The position numbers were made by a program, and so were the translations under genes. DNA of 64,000 nt from Alterluteimonas quercicellularis (GTDB lineage Bacteria > Pseudomonadota > Gammaproteobacteria > Xanthomonadales > Xanthomonadaceae): assembly GCF_021191635.1 (NCBI RefSeq), contig NZ_JAIWPR010000006.1, positions 124,001 through 188,000 on the forward strand. The letters are read 5' to 3'. Each line of letters opens with the position of its first letter. Position 1 is the first letter of the stretch. This document shows, piece after piece, positions 1 to 9,692 of the stretch. The notes beneath the pieces were generated by a model. That model saw only the letters and a program-made list of their open reading frames with translations. It made no database searches and was not told where the DNA came from.

Positions 1-19
1 TGCGTCAGGACAGCGTGGG

Positions 20-2887
20 GTGCGTGCGGCGGTCGCCACGCTGGCACGAGCGGTTCGCAACGCCGCCGCGGGACTGGGCCTGCTGGCAGCGCTTCCCTGC
101 GCCTTCGCCGCCGATGCTGCGCGCATCGACTTCGACATTCCGCGGGCATCCCTGGACACGGCGCTGGCGCGCTTCGCGGAGCAGAGCCGCGGCCACGTCT
201 TCTACTCGCCGGCGCTGGTCGCGCACCGGCAGTCGCGGCCCCTGCAGGGCCGCATGACGCCCTCGCAGGCGCTGGCGCAGCTGCTGGAGGGATCGAACCT
301 CACCGCGGTCGCGGTCAATTCCGATACCTACCTGCTGCAGCCGGCGCCGAGGACGCGCCGGGCGCGGCCGCCGGCGCCGCGCCCGGCGGACGAACCGCCG
401 CCGCGCAGGCAGGAGACGCTGGACCTGCAGGGCATCCAGGTGACCGGCAGCCGCATTCCGCGCGCCTCGCTGGAAACGACGGTGCCGGTCACCGTGCTCA
501 CCCGCGAGGAGATCGAGTCCAGCGGCTTCGTCACCCTGTTCGACCTGCTCAAGCACCAGCCGGGCATGACCGGGCACCATGCCGTGGAGGCAGCGAGCGA
601 GCGGCAGAGCCAGTCGCTGACCTCGATCGTGGCCACGGCGAGCGCGCATTCGGCGAGTCTGTACGGGCTGGGTCCGCGCGGCACCCTGTACCTGATCGAC
701 GGCAAGCGGGTGGCGGACTATGCGCTGCCTTCCGCCTCGCTCGGCGGCCTGTCGGACCTCGGCGGCATTCCGCTGAGCATGGTCGAGCGGGTGGAAATCC
801 AGCGCGGCGGCGCCTCGGCGATCTACGGCTCCGACGCTGTCGCCGGCGTGGTCAACATCATCCTGAAGCGCGACTACCTTGGCACGGAAGGGTCCGCGCT
901 CTACGGGCTCTCGGAGCGCGGCGACGCGGGCGTCGGGCGCCTGTCGGCGAGCGGCGGCTTCGAGTTCGGCGACAGCGGGCAGCTGTCGTTCAACGTCGAC
1001 CGGTTCTCGCAGGCGCACCTGGCCGGCGATGCGCGCGACTGGCACACCGCGGACCGGCGTAGGCACGGGCTGCCGGACGGGACGGAGGAACTCGGCTACC
1101 GGCTGGAAGACCTGGAGATCGATCCGTTCCCCTCCTGCGTGGCGGCCGCGGATCCGCTGCACCCGGCCTGTCGGCTCGACCGGGGCCGCTACCGCAGCCT
1201 CAGGCCGGGCATCGAGAGCCGCGCCGCCTCGCTGCACTGGACGAGCGCGCTGCCGCGCGATGCGCAGCTGCGGGCCGACCTGCGCTACGCCGGCGCCACC
1301 ACGCGCCTGGACACCGCGCCGATGTTCCTGGTTGGGAACATCGTACCGTCCTCGGACCCGCGCTACTCCGAGGACGCGATCGCGCACCACGCCTTCTACG
1401 AGCTCGGACCGATCTCGAGCCGCACCCGGTCCTCGTCGACGAGCGCGTCCATCGGCGCGACCGTTCCGGCGGGCCGCTGGTCGCTCGACGTCGAGGCCCA
1501 TGCGCAGTCCAACCGGGCCAGGAACGCCATCTTCGGCGTGGTCAACACCGATACCCTCATCTCGCTGCTGCAAGCCGGCCGATACCACATCGACGGACGG
1601 CCCAACGCACCGGAGGTACTGGCGACGATGATTCCGCCCTTGTCCATCGAGGGCGACACCGGCCTGCGCGCGCTGACCGTGCGCGCGAACGGGCCGCTCG
1701 GCGCGATTGCGGGGCGTCCGATCCAGGCCGCGGTGGGCGCCGAGTATCAGCAGGACCGCCTGGAACTGGCGTTCGACCCCTACTTCCTCGAAGGAAGCTA
1801 TGCGTACATCGGCGACTCGCGCGACTTCGAGGGACGGCGCGGCCGGCATGCGGCCTATTCCGAGGTCGCGTTCCCGGCGACCCGGACGCTATCGCTGGAG
1901 GCCGCGTGGCGGATCGACCGGGTCCAGGGCCAGGGCGCGTCCTCCTCGCCCCGCGCGGGCCTGACGTGGCGGCCGACGGAGCGCGTCCTGCTGCGCGGGA
2001 GCATGGGGCGCGCGTTCCGCAGCCCGACCCTGCTCGAGCTCAACGTGGTGCCGGCAGACATCAACGCAGGCCAACCGGAATGGATCGCGATGGAGCCCGG
2101 TCTTCCCCCGTGTCTCATGCCGTTCGCGGGCGACCTGTGCCGGGTCGAGATCCGCACCGCGTCGAACCCCGGCCTGCGCCCCGAGCGCGCGCTGTTCCGC
2201 GGTGCAGGCGTGGTCTGGGAACCGGTGCGCGGCATGGACCTGGCGGTCGACTACTTCGACATCGTCCGCAAGGACGAGATCGTGACGGTCGCGCTGGCGG
2301 ATCTACTGGCCTTCCCCAGGCGGTTCCCGGCGGCCTGGGGCCTGGACGCGGAGGGGCGACTGCGTTCCCTGGACATCCAGCAGTTCAACCTCGCGCGATC
2401 CGATACCCGGGGCGTCCAGACGGATGCGACCTGGCGCCTGCGCACGCGCAAGGACGGCACGCTGGCCCTCGGCCTGTCGGCGAGCCGAATCCTGGACGCG
2501 CGCTTCACCGGCGGCGACGGCCTGGCGGTGGACCGGGCCGGATACCGCGCGCCCGCGACCACGGCACTGGCATCGATCCAGTGGAAGCGGGACGCCTGGA
2601 GCGCATCGATGCACCTGCGGTACTTCTCGGGCTACACGATCCACGACAGCGCGAGCGCCTGCCCGGATCAGAACGCGACGGCCGGCCGTTGCCGCAACCC
2701 CTCCATCAGCACGGTCGCGCTGGGGGTGAGCTATGCGAGCCCGATGGGCTGGCGCGCCTCGGCGTTCGCCAACAACCTGACCGACCGCACACCGGTCGAC
2801 TACGACACCGAGCGCGCCGGCTACAATCCTTCGCTCGACGATCCGGTCGGTCGCAGCTACGTCGTACGGCTGGACTACCGCTTCTGA
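20..2887 (+). CDS. TonB-dependent receptor with N-terminal STN domain
   Basis: This is an outer-membrane TonB-dependent receptor of 955 aa. A signal peptide (about residues 1-30, ending CAFAA) precedes an STN (secretin/TonB short N-terminal) domain at about 35-110. A Pro/Arg linker follows, then a plug beginning near VTGSRIPR (about 140) and a 22-strand-type barrel that ends in Phe (DYRF), as outer-membrane proteins do. STN domains usually mean signalling to a FecR/FecI pair or a transducer role, but no fecI/fecR gene is visible downstream, and the upstream side lies outside the window. The frame is open to the left edge. The GTG at 20 is the first usable start, and the gene could begin earlier. 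The ligand cannot be inferred. Confidence 0.9.
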   Translation: MRAAVATLARAVRNAAAGLGLLAALPCAFAADAARIDFDIPRASLDTALARFAEQSRGHVFYSPALVAHRQSRPLQGRMTPSQALAQLLEGSNLTAVAVNSDTYLLQPAPRTRRARPPAPRPADEPPPRRQETLDLQGIQVTGSRIPRASLETTVPVTVLTREEIESSGFVTLFDLLKHQPGMTGHHAVEAASERQSQSLTSIVATASAHSASLYGLGPRGTLYLIDGKRVADYALPSASLGGLSDLGGIPLSMVERVEIQRGGASAIYGSDAVAGVVNIILKRDYLGTEGSALYGLSERGDAGVGRLSASGGFEFGDSGQLSFNVDRFSQAHLAGDARDWHTADRRRHGLPDGTEELGYRLEDLEIDPFPSCVAAADPLHPACRLDRGRYRSLRPGIESRAASLHWTSALPRDAQLRADLRYAGATTRLDTAPMFLVGNIVPSSDPRYSEDAIAHHAFYELGPISSRTRSSSTSASIGATVPAGRWSLDVEAHAQSNRARNAIFGVVNTDTLISLLQAGRYHIDGRPNAPEVLATMIPPLSIEGDTGLRALTVRANGPLGAIAGRPIQAAVGAEYQQDRLELAFDPYFLEGSYAYIGDSRDFEGRRGRHAAYSEVAFPATRTLSLEAAWRIDRVQGQGASSSPRAGLTWRPTERVLLRGSMGRAFRSPTLLELNVVPADINAGQPEWIAMEPGLPPCLMPFAGDLCRVEIRTASNPGLRPERALFRGAGVVWEPVRGMDLAVDYFDIVRKDEIVTVALADLLAFPRRFPAAWGLDAEGRLRSLDIQQFNLARSDTRGVQTDATWRLRTRKDGTLALGLSASRILDARFTGGDGLAVDRAGYRAPATTALASIQWKRDAWSASMHLRYFSGYTIHDSASACPDQNATAGRCRNPSISTVALGVSYASPMGWRASAFANNLTDRTPVDYDTERAGYNPSLDDPVGRSYVVRLDYRF

Positions 2888-3003
2888 GCTTCGGCCCCGA
2901 CGCCGGCTTCACCCGTGCCGGCGCCAACCCCGGAACGGATTCCTGGAGGGCACCGTCCTCAGCGATCCGAGCTCGAAGGCAGCTGTGGCGCCGCGGCACG
3001 AAG

Positions 3004-3037
3004 AACCTCTTGAAGCTCTGTCTTCAAGGGGTTTTCG
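3004..3037 (+). terminator. Probable intrinsic terminator between the TonB receptor and the tRNA-Cys 3' side
   Basis: A 12-bp stem (AACCTCTTGAAG / CTTCAAGGGGTT, closing through a T-G wobble) with a 6-nt loop is followed by TTTT on the plus strand. It lies about 115 nt after the receptor stop codon and about 30 nt after the tRNA-Cys 3' end on the other strand. It could therefore serve both converging transcripts. The wobble pair and the T-run favour the plus strand. Confidence 0.6.
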
Positions 3038-3068
3038 AGATCGCACGAGACGGCATGAGATCCGAATG

Positions 3069-3142
3069 TGGAGGCCTGGGTCGGAATCGAACCGGCGTAC
3101 GCGGATTTGCAGTCCGCTGCATGACCACTCTGCCACCAGGCC
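3069..3142 (-). tRNA. cysT: tRNA-Cys(GCA)
   Basis: Read on the minus strand this folds as a 74-nt tRNA with encoded CCA. The 7-bp acceptor stem is GGCCTGG/CCAGGCC, the anticodon loop is CTGCAAA (GCA anticodon), and the T arm carries GGTTCGATTCC. It follows tRNA-Gly and pgsA, as cysT follows glyW and pgsA in E. coli. No tRNA-Leu follows. Confidence 0.95.
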
Positions 3143-3197
3143 GGCGACGGTGCCGCGAGTCTATCGGAAACCCGTTCGGGGTGCCCCGACAAGACAA

Positions 3198-3215
3198 GAC
3201 CCCGCAAGCGGGGTC
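3198..3215 (-). terminator. Hairpin between tRNA-Gly and tRNA-Cys
   Basis: A perfect GC-rich inverted repeat (GACCCCGC/GCGGGGTC) sits in the 122-nt spacer between the two tRNA genes. On the minus strand it is followed by TTGTCTTGTC, a weak T-rich tail. It is either a partial terminator after tRNA-Gly or a processing hairpin in a joint precursor. Confidence 0.5.
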
Positions 3216-3264
3216 CTGGCCGGAGCGATCCGCGCCGCGTGCGGCGGTGGACTCGCGTCGAAAC

Positions 3265-3330
<66 letters not shown>

Positions 3331-3340
<10 letters not shown>

Positions 3341-3975
3341 GGTGGAGGCGGAATTTTACCGTCCGCGGCGACCGTGTCAACCGCTTTCCGCTCGTTCTCC
3401 CTCAGCGCCGGCCAGGCGGCGCGCAAGTACTGGAAACCGGACCACAGGGTCAGCAGGGCGGCGGCCGCCAGCAGCCAGTCGCCGATATGGAAGATCGGCT
3501 CGCCCAGCCATGGGGTCTCGCGCGGCGGCGTGTCGGGGGTGACCGAGTACAGCAGGCACAGCAGGGCGATCATCTGCACGGCGGTCTTGAACTTGCCCAC
3601 CGCCGCCACCCGCACCGTGGCGCGCTGGCCGAGCTCGGCCATCCACTCGCGCAGGGCCGAGACGGCGATCTCGCGCCCCACGATCACCGCGGCCCAGAAC
3701 GCCATCCACGGGGTGGGATGTCCCTGCACGATGAGGAACAGCGCCACCGCCACCATCAGCTTGTCGGCCACCGGGTCGAGGAAGGCGCCGAAGGCCGAGG
3801 ACTGGTGGTAGCGGCGCGCGATCCAGCCGTCGAGCCAGTCGGTGATCGCGGCCAGCCCGAAGACCGCCGCCGAGGCGAAGTTGGTCCAGCCGAACGGCAG
3901 GTAGAACACCAGCACCAGCAGCGGGATCATCAGGATCCGCAGCAGGGTGAGCCAGGTGGGGAGGGTGAGCTTCAT
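3331..3975 (-). CDS. pgsA: CDP-diacylglycerol--glycerol-3-phosphate 3-phosphatidyltransferase
   Basis: PgsA makes phosphatidylglycerol phosphate from CDP-diacylglycerol and glycerol-3-phosphate at the inner membrane, the committed step to phosphatidylglycerol and cardiolipin. The 214-aa protein carries the CDP-alcohol phosphotransferase signature DWLDGWIAR...GAFLDPVADK (about residues 46-75) and several hydrophobic segments. It starts 7 nt after the uvrC stop, the same uvrC-pgsA coupling as in E. coli. The TAG stop lies inside the 5' end of tRNA-Gly. Confidence 0.96.
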
Positions 3976-3982
3976 GCCGTCG

Positions 3983-5911
3983 TCAGGTCGCGGAATCCAG
4001 GCCGTGCAGGCTGTCGTAGATGCGCCGCGCGAGCGCGGCGTTCACCCCGTCGACCTGCGCGATCTCCTCGGCGCCGGCGGCCCGGAGACCGGCCAGCCCG
4101 CCGAAGTGCCGCAACAGGTTAGCGCGTCTGCGCGGCCCGATGCCGGGAATATCCTCCAACCGGCTCACGTTGCGGGCCTTCTGGCGGCGCCCGCGGTGGC
4201 CGGTGATGGCGAAACGGTGCGCTTCGTCGCGGACCTGCTGGACCAGCTGCAGGCCGGCCGAGTCCGGCCCGGGCCGGATCTCGCGGCCGTCGGGCAGCAG
4301 CAGCGCCTCGTGGCCGGCGCGCCGCGCCTCGCCCTTGGCCACGCCCACCAGCAGCACGCCCTCGATGCCCAGCGCGCCCAGCACGTCGCGCGCCTGCGCC
4401 ACCTGCCCGGCGCCGCCGTCGATGAGCAGCACGTCGGGCAGGACCGCGTCGCCGCGGGCGGGCCGCGGCGCTTCGGCCCCGGCCCCGGTACCGGCCTCGG
4501 CATCCGCGGGCGCGCCCTCTCCGGCCAGCGCCGCGGCGGCGCGGCGGAAGCGCCGGCTCAGCGCCTGGTGCATGGCGGCGTAGTCGTCGCCCGGGGCGAC
4601 GCCTGCGATGTTGTAGCGGCGGTACTGCGAGCGCACCGGCCCCTCGGCGTCGAACACCACGCAGGAGGCCACGGTCGCCTCGCCCATGGTATGGCTGATG
4701 TCGAAGCACTCGATGCGCTGCGGCGCCCGGTCCAGGCCCAGCAGCTCGCGCAGCGCCTCCAGGCGCGCGCGCTGCGCGGACTGGCTGTCGATGCGCGCGG
4801 CCAGCGCCATGGCCGCGTTGCGGCGCGCCAGGTCGACGTAGCCGGCGCGCTCGCTGCGCACGCTGGTCTTGATCTGCACGCGGCGGCCGGCGGCGGCCGA
4901 GAACGCCTCCTGCAGCAGTTCCAGGTCCTCGATCGCGCGGTCGAGCACGATCTCGCGCGGCGGGAGCTGCTCGGCGTAGTACTGCGACACGAACGCGGCC
5001 AGCACCTCGGCCGGGTCCTCGCTGCCGGCGGTGCGCGGGAAGAACGCGCGGGTGCCGAGGTTGCGGCCGTCACGGAAGGCCAGCAGCAGCACGCAGGCCT
5101 GGCTGCCCTGCATCGCGCAGGCCAGCACGTCGAGGTCGGCGATGCGGCCGTCCACGTACTGCCGCGCCTGCAGGCTGCGGATGGTGGCGATCAGGTCGCG
5201 CAGGCCGGCGGCGCGCTCGAAGTCCAGCGCCCCGGCCGCGCGCTCCATGGCCTGCGCCAGTTCCTCGCTGAGCTCGCCGCTGCGGCCGTCCAGGAACAGC
5301 GTGGCGCGGCGCACCGCCTCGGCGTAGTCGCCGGCGTCCACCAGGCCCACGCACGGCGCGCTGCAACGGCCGATCTGGTGCTGCAGGCACGGCCGCGACC
5401 GGTTGCGGAACACGCTGTCCTCGCAGCTGCGCAGGCGGAACAGCTTGTGCATGACGTTGAGGGTCTCGCGCACGCTGCTGGCGCTGGGGTACGGGCCGAA
5501 GTAGCGCCCGGGCAGGCCGCGCGGGCCGCGGTGGAAGGCCAGCCGCGGCCACTCCTCGCCGGTGAGCAGGACGTAGGGATAGCTCTTGTCGTCGCGCAGC
5601 ATCACGTTGTAGCGCGGCTTGAGCGACTTGATGAGCTGGTTCTCGAGCAGCAGCGCCTCGGCCTCGGTGCGCGTGGCGGTCACCTCGATGCCGGCGATCT
5701 GCGACACCATCGACATGATCCGCGTCGGCTTCGGCGTGGCGCTGAAGTAGTTGGCCACCCGCTTGCGCAGCGAGGCGGCCTTGCCGACGTAGAGCACGCT
5801 GCCGTCGGCGGCGAGCATGCGGTACACGCCCGGGGCGGTGCTGAGGGTGCCGACGAACGCCTTGCCATCGAAGCCGGCGCCGGCGTCGTGGCCGGTCCTG
5901 CGCGGGGTCAT
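3983..5911 (-). CDS. uvrC: Excinuclease ABC subunit C
   Basis: UvrC makes the dual incisions in nucleotide excision repair after UvrAB loads on damage. The 642-aa protein has an N-terminal GIY-YIG nuclease (GVY at 28-30, LYVGKA near 40) and a central UVR motif (FERAAGLRDLI) for UvrB contact. It also has an RNase H-like endonuclease with HTMGEATVASCVVFD, and a C-terminal helix-hairpin-helix (IPGIGPRRRANLL). The frame stays open far upstream through the preceding gene. ATG at 5911 (MTPRRTG) is chosen because the family domain begins about 20 residues later and the upstream gene stops at 5919. An acidic insert near residue 480 makes it slightly longer than the usual ~610 aa. Confidence 0.96.
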   Translation of the reverse strand: MTPRRTGHDAGAGFDGKAFVGTLSTAPGVYRMLAADGSVLYVGKAASLRKRVANYFSATPKPTRIMSMVSQIAGIEVTATRTEAEALLLENQLIKSLKPRYNVMLRDDKSYPYVLLTGEEWPRLAFHRGPRGLPGRYFGPYPSASSVRETLNVMHKLFRLRSCEDSVFRNRSRPCLQHQIGRCSAPCVGLVDAGDYAEAVRRATLFLDGRSGELSEELAQAMERAAGALDFERAAGLRDLIATIRSLQARQYVDGRIADLDVLACAMQGSQACVLLLAFRDGRNLGTRAFFPRTAGSEDPAEVLAAFVSQYYAEQLPPREIVLDRAIEDLELLQEAFSAAAGRRVQIKTSVRSERAGYVDLARRNAAMALAARIDSQSAQRARLEALRELLGLDRAPQRIECFDISHTMGEATVASCVVFDAEGPVRSQYRRYNIAGVAPGDDYAAMHQALSRRFRRAAAALAGEGAPADAEAGTGAGAEAPRPARGDAVLPDVLLIDGGAGQVAQARDVLGALGIEGVLLVGVAKGEARRAGHEALLLPDGREIRPGPDSAGLQLVQQVRDEAHRFAITGHRGRRQKARNVSRLEDIPGIGPRRRANLLRHFGGLAGLRAAGAEEIAQVDGVNAALARRIYDSLHGLDSAT

Positions 5912-5918
5912 CCGGCGG

Positions 5919-7343
5919 TCATTCCCCGATCGGCACGTGCTGCAGGGCGCCGGTCCGGGCGTCCAGCCGCAGCACCGCATGGGCCTCCGTGTCGGCGATC
6001 CACACCACGTCGTCGGCCACCGCCAGGCCGGACGGCCCGTGCAGCGGCCGCGGCAGCTCGACGCTGGCCAGCTCGCCGCCGCCCAGGCGCAGCGTGCGCA
6101 GGCAGTCGTTGCCGCTGTCGGCGATCCACAGCCGCGGCGCGCCGGGGTCCAGCGCGATCGCCTGCGGCTGCTGCAGGCGCGCGTCCACGCGCTGGCCGTC
6201 GACGCGGCCAAAGGTCCAGGGCCCCTGCCCGACCAGGGTCTGCACCTGGCGGGTGCGCGCGTTGACGCTGCGCACCGCGGAGCCCGCGGCGTCGCAGACG
6301 TAGACCATCTGCTGCACGGCGGCCAGCGAGACCGGCTCGGCGAACGACGCCGCCTCCCCGGTGCCGTCGGCCACGTCCAGCTTGCCGGAGCCGGCGAGCA
6401 GCGACAGCTCGTGCCGGGCCAGGTCGTAGTCCCAGACCCGGTTGTCGCCGGCACTGGCCACGAACAGGCGGCCGGCCGCCAGCGCCAGCCCGCGCGGCTG
6501 GTCGAGGGTGACCGCGCGCGGGTCGGCGACCTGGCCGGTCTCCGGGGTGCCGGGCCGGCCGGCGCCGAGCACGGTGTCGACGTCGCCGGTGCGCAGCTGC
6601 ACGCGGCGCACGGCGTGGTTGCCGCTGTCGGCGATGTAGAGCAGGTCGCGCTCGATGGCGATGCCGTGCGGCCGGTTGAACGCGGCCAGCTCCATCGGCC
6701 CGTCGATGAAGCCGGGGCCGCCGCTGCCGAACTGGCGCACCACGCGCCCGCCCTGGTCGCACTCGAGCACGCGGTGGTGGTTGCTGTCGACCAGGTACAG
6801 GTAGGACCCGGAGGCGGCGATGCCGACCGGGAAGCGCAGCGGCAGGCCGGGCTCGCCGCCACGGCGCAGCTCGATGGGCCGCGCGCTGCGCGAGCGCGGC
6901 ACCAGTTCGGCGACCAGTTCGGCGACCCGGGCGTCGAGCGGGCGCACCGGGCCGTCGCCGACCACCCGCTCGCGGATGCGGCCTTCGCCGTCGATCAGCA
7001 CCACGGTCGGCCAGGCCTCGATGCCGAACTGCTGCCAGGCGGCCCAGTCGGCATCGTGCGCGACCGGGAAGTCGAACTTCTGCCGGCGCAGGCGGCGGCC
7101 GGCGCGGCGCGCGTCGCGCTCGTGGTCGAACTTGGGCACGTGCACGGCCACCACGTTCAGGCGCTCGCCGTGGCGCGCGTGCAGGTGCGCCAGGTCGTTG
7201 AGGCGCTGGGTGGACCAGGCGGAGCCCGCGTTGATGAAGGCGAGCGCGCACACCTTGCCGCGCAGCTGCGCCATGCGCAGCGGCTCGGTCGTGTTCAGCC
7301 AGTCGAGGCCTGTGGGAAACTCGGGGGCTAGGGAGGCATCCAT
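5919..7343 (-). CDS. NHLRC2-like protein: thioredoxin-fold domain plus NHL beta-propeller
   Basis: A 474-aa protein with an N-terminal thioredoxin-like domain (about 1-145). It has the cis-Pro region EAWPTVVLID and a LNTTEPLRMAQLRGKVCALAF segment. A C-terminal six-bladed NHL propeller follows, with repeated units such as LYLVDSNHHRVLE, LYIADSGNHAVRR and LWIADSGNDCLRT. This layout matches bacterial homologues of vertebrate NHLRC2. The redox CxxC of thioredoxins is absent: the corresponding stretch reads INAGSAWSTQ. No signal peptide is seen. ATG at 7343 (MDASLAP) is preferred to the upstream TTG at 7382, because the shorter form starts at the domain and avoids overlap with the phosphatase gene. 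Function unknown; it sits in the repair/envelope operon 8 nt before uvrC. Confidence 0.85.
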   Translation of the reverse strand: MDASLAPEFPTGLDWLNTTEPLRMAQLRGKVCALAFINAGSAWSTQRLNDLAHLHARHGERLNVVAVHVPKFDHERDARRAGRRLRRQKFDFPVAHDADWAAWQQFGIEAWPTVVLIDGEGRIRERVVGDGPVRPLDARVAELVAELVPRSRSARPIELRRGGEPGLPLRFPVGIAASGSYLYLVDSNHHRVLECDQGGRVVRQFGSGGPGFIDGPMELAAFNRPHGIAIERDLLYIADSGNHAVRRVQLRTGDVDTVLGAGRPGTPETGQVADPRAVTLDQPRGLALAAGRLFVASAGDNRVWDYDLARHELSLLAGSGKLDVADGTGEAASFAEPVSLAAVQQMVYVCDAAGSAVRSVNARTRQVQTLVGQGPWTFGRVDGQRVDARLQQPQAIALDPGAPRLWIADSGNDCLRTLRLGGGELASVELPRPLHGPSGLAVADDVVWIADTEAHAVLRLDARTGALQHVPIGE

Positions 7344-7388
7344 GGACAGTCCGGCGTCCGCGATCGGACGATTATGCGGCAAGCGGCG

Positions 7389-7868
7389 TCAACGCCCGCC
7401 CAGCCGCCGCACCGCGCCCAGGGCGGCGGCGTCCACCACCGCCCAGACCTCCTCGAAATGGTCGTCGCCGCCGGTATAGGGATCGGGGATCGCGCCGTCG
7501 CCGGTCATCACCCCGGCCCAGTCGGTCAGCAGCGCGATCTGCGCGGTGGCGCCGGGCGGGCGGCGCGCGCGCACGTCGGCGAGGTTCTGCAGGTCGGCGC
7601 ACAGCAGCCAGTCGAAGCGGGTGTAGTCGTCGCGGTGCAGCTGGCGCCCGCGCAGCGGCCGCAGGTCCACGCCGTGGCGCGCGGCGGTGGCGATCGCCCG
7701 GCGGTCCGGCGGCTCGCCGACGTGCCAGCCGCCGGTCCCGGCGGAATCGACGGCGACCGCGTGCTCCAGCCCGGCCTCGGCCAGGCGGTGGCGCAGCGCG
7801 CCCTCGGCCATCGGCGAGCGGCAGATGTTGCCCAGGCAGACCACCAGCAGGCGCAGGGGCTCAGCCAT
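7389..7868 (-). CDS. Low-molecular-weight protein-tyrosine phosphatase
   Basis: A 159-aa LMW-PTP. It shows the P-loop CLGNICRS with nucleophile Cys11 and Arg17, and the general-acid loop IPDPYTGG with Asp129. Both catalytic elements are intact, so it should be active on phosphotyrosine (or on phosphoarginine, as some bacterial members are). The start codon overlaps the kdsB stop by 8 nt, indicating translational coupling within the LPS operon. No tyrosine kinase gene is nearby. Confidence 0.93.
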   Translation of the reverse strand: MAEPLRLLVVCLGNICRSPMAEGALRHRLAEAGLEHAVAVDSAGTGGWHVGEPPDRRAIATAARHGVDLRPLRGRQLHRDDYTRFDWLLCADLQNLADVRARRPPGATAQIALLTDWAGVMTGDGAIPDPYTGGDDHFEEVWAVVDAAALGAVRRLGGR

Positions 7869-8637
7869 GCCGGGCCGCCTCGCGCAGCCGCGCCTCGGCG
7901 CGCTCGAGGTCCTGCGGCGTGTCCACGCCGGGCGGGAACGGCGCCGGCGTCAGCGCCACCGCGATCCGGTGGCCGGCCTCCAGCGCGCGCAGCTGCTCCA
8001 GCGCCTCCACCCGCTCCAGCGCGCCCCGCGGCATCCGCGCGAACGCCCGCAGGAAGCCGGCGCGGTAGCCGTAGATGCCGATGTGGCGCAGCCACCGGTG
8101 GCCGGCCGGCAGCGCGTCGCGGCGGGCGGCGAAGGCGTCGCGCGGCCACGGCACCGGCGCGCGGCTGAAGTACAGCGCGTCGCCGCCGGCCGCGCGCACC
8201 AGCTTGACCGCGTTGGGATCGAGCAGGGTCTCCACGTCCTCCACCGGCGCGGCCAGGGTGGACATCGGCGCGCCGCTGGCGGCCAGCAGCTCGGCCACCG
8301 CGCGGATGCCCTCCGGCGGCGCGAAGGGCTCGTCGCCCTGCAGGTTCACCACCACGGTGTCGTCGCCCCAGCCGGCGATGTCGGCGCATTCGGCGAGGCG
8401 GTCGGTGCCGGAGGCGTGGTCGGCGCGGGTCATCGCCACGCGCACCCCGCTGCCGTCGAGCGCGCGGGCGACGCGCTCATCGTCGGTGGCGATCCAGACC
8501 GCGTCCGCGCCGGCGGCCAGCGCGCGCCGCGCGACGTGCAGCACCAGCGGCGCGCCGCCCAGCGGCCGCAGCGGCTTGCCGGGCAGGCGGGAGGCGTCGT
8601 GGCGGGCGGGAATGGCGACGACGAAGGGCGTGGTCAT
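7861..8637 (-). CDS. kdsB: 3-deoxy-manno-octulosonate cytidylyltransferase (CMP-Kdo synthetase)
   Basis: KdsB activates Kdo with CTP to CMP-Kdo for the LPS inner core. The 258-aa protein has the nucleotidyltransferase start [14 protein letters not shown], then [13 protein letters not shown] and the metal-binding NLQGDEPF, all typical of KdsB. It lies 41 nt after lpxK and overlaps the phosphatase gene, so the lipid A, Kdo and export genes form one transcription unit. Confidence 0.97.
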   Translation of the reverse strand: MTTPFVVAIPARHDASRLPGKPLRPLGGAPLVLHVARRALAAGADAVWIATDDERVARALDGSGVRVAMTRADHASGTDRLAECADIAGWGDDTVVVNLQGDEPFAPPEGIRAVAELLAASGAPMSTLAAPVEDVETLLDPNAVKLVRAAGGDALYFSRAPVPWPRDAFAARRDALPAGHRWLRHIGIYGYRAGFLRAFARMPRGALERVEALEQLRALEAGHRIAVALTPAPFPPGVDTPQDLERAEARLREAARHG

Positions 8638-8678
8638 CCGCCGATTTTGACATGCCGCGCCCTGACATGGCGCGCGGT

Positions 8679-9692
8679 TCAGAGCCGGCGCAGGCGGTCC
8701 AGCAGCGCGACCCAGAAGGCCTCGGGCAGCAGCGCGTCGACCGGCACGCTGTAGTGGCGCTCGCCCGCGAAGGCGATGCACTTCACCGCGTCCTTCTCGG
8801 TCATCAGCACCGGCAGGTCGCTGCCGAAGCTCAGGTCGGAGGCCGCGTAGCGGTGGTGGTCGGGGAACGCGTGCGGCACCACCGCGATGCCGTGCGCGCG
8901 CAGCGTGGCGAAGAAGCGCTCGGGATCGCCGATGCCGGCCACGGCGTGCACGCGGCGGCCGGCGAAGGCCTCCAGCGGCACCGCGCGGCCGCCGGCCAGC
9001 GGCACCGCGCGCCGCGTCTTCAGGCGCATCGGCCATTCGCCGAAGCCGGCGTCCCCGGCGGGATCGGCATGCGGGTCGTCGATGCCGCAGTTGAGTACCC
9101 GGAAGGCGGCCTCGGCCGAGCGCGCCGCCGGTTCGCGCATCGGCCCGGCGGGGATCAGCCGCGCGTTGCCGTAGCGGCGGCGGCCGTCGATGACCTCGAT
9201 CTCGATGTCGCGGCGCAGCCGGTAGTGCTGCAGGCCGTCGTCGCAGACCACCACGTCGCAGCCGGCCGCGGCCAGCGCGTGCGCGGCGGCGGCGCGGTCG
9301 CGGTCCACCCGCACCCGGGCGCCGGTGCGGCGGGCGACCAGCAGCGGCTCGTCTCCGGTCTCGGCGGCCTCGGCGTCCGCCTCGACCCACAGCGCCGCGT
9401 CCTCGCGGGCGCGGCCATAGCCGCGGCTGGCCAGCCCGGGCGCGTAGCCTTCCGCGCGCAGGCGCTCGATCAGGGCGATGGCCAGCGGCGTCTTGCCGCT
9501 GCCGCCGGCGATCAGGTTGCCGACCACGATCACCGGCACCCCGGCCTGGACGCGCCGGCGCAGGCCGCGCGCGTACAGCCAGCGGCGCAGCGCCACGCCA
9601 CGGCCGTAGACGCCCGCCAGCAGGCGCGCCCAGGCCGGCGGCGGCGCGCCGTCGAACCACCAGCGCGGCGGCGTGCGGGCGCGTCCGCTCAT
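8679..9692 (-). CDS. lpxK: Tetraacyldisaccharide 4'-kinase
   Basis: LpxK phosphorylates the 4' position of the lipid A disaccharide at the inner membrane. The 337-aa protein has the P-loop [12 protein letters not shown] (about 58-69), the SRGYGR motif and [12 protein letters not shown], all diagnostic. The ATG overlaps the msbA stop in a 4-nt ATGA, so the two are translationally coupled. Start chosen for that overlap and for the [13 protein letters not shown]-terminus. Confidence 0.97.
   Translation of the reverse strand: MSGRARTPPRWWFDGAPPPAWARLLAGVYGRGVALRRWLYARGLRRRVQAGVPVIVVGNLIAGGSGKTPLAIALIERLRAEGYAPGLASRGYGRAREDAALWVEADAEAAETGDEPLLVARRTGARVRVDRDRAAAAHALAAAGCDVVVCDDGLQHYRLRRDIEIEVIDGRRRYGNARLIPAGPMREPAARSAEAAFRVLNCGIDDPHADPAGDAGFGEWPMRLKTRRAVPLAGGRAVPLEAFAGRRVHAVAGIGDPERFFATLRAHGIAVVPHAFPDHHRYAASDLSFGSDLPVLMTEKDAVKCIAFAGERHYSVPVDALLPEAFWVALLDRLRRL

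Noticed and set aside
5-1849. 614-codon minus-strand frame opposite the first TonB receptor
   Set aside because: Arg/Ala/Gln-rich low-complexity translation with no recognisable domain. The receptor on the plus strand explains the sequence.
2900-3060. A tRNA-Leu after tRNA-Cys, as in E. coli leuZ
   Set aside because: No tRNA fold is seen on either strand; the only structure is a 12-bp terminator-like hairpin.
3983-6862. Apparent fusion of uvrC with a long N-terminal extension
   Set aside because: The extension is an out-of-frame read of the NHL/thioredoxin gene; UvrC homology starts near MTPRRTG at 5911.
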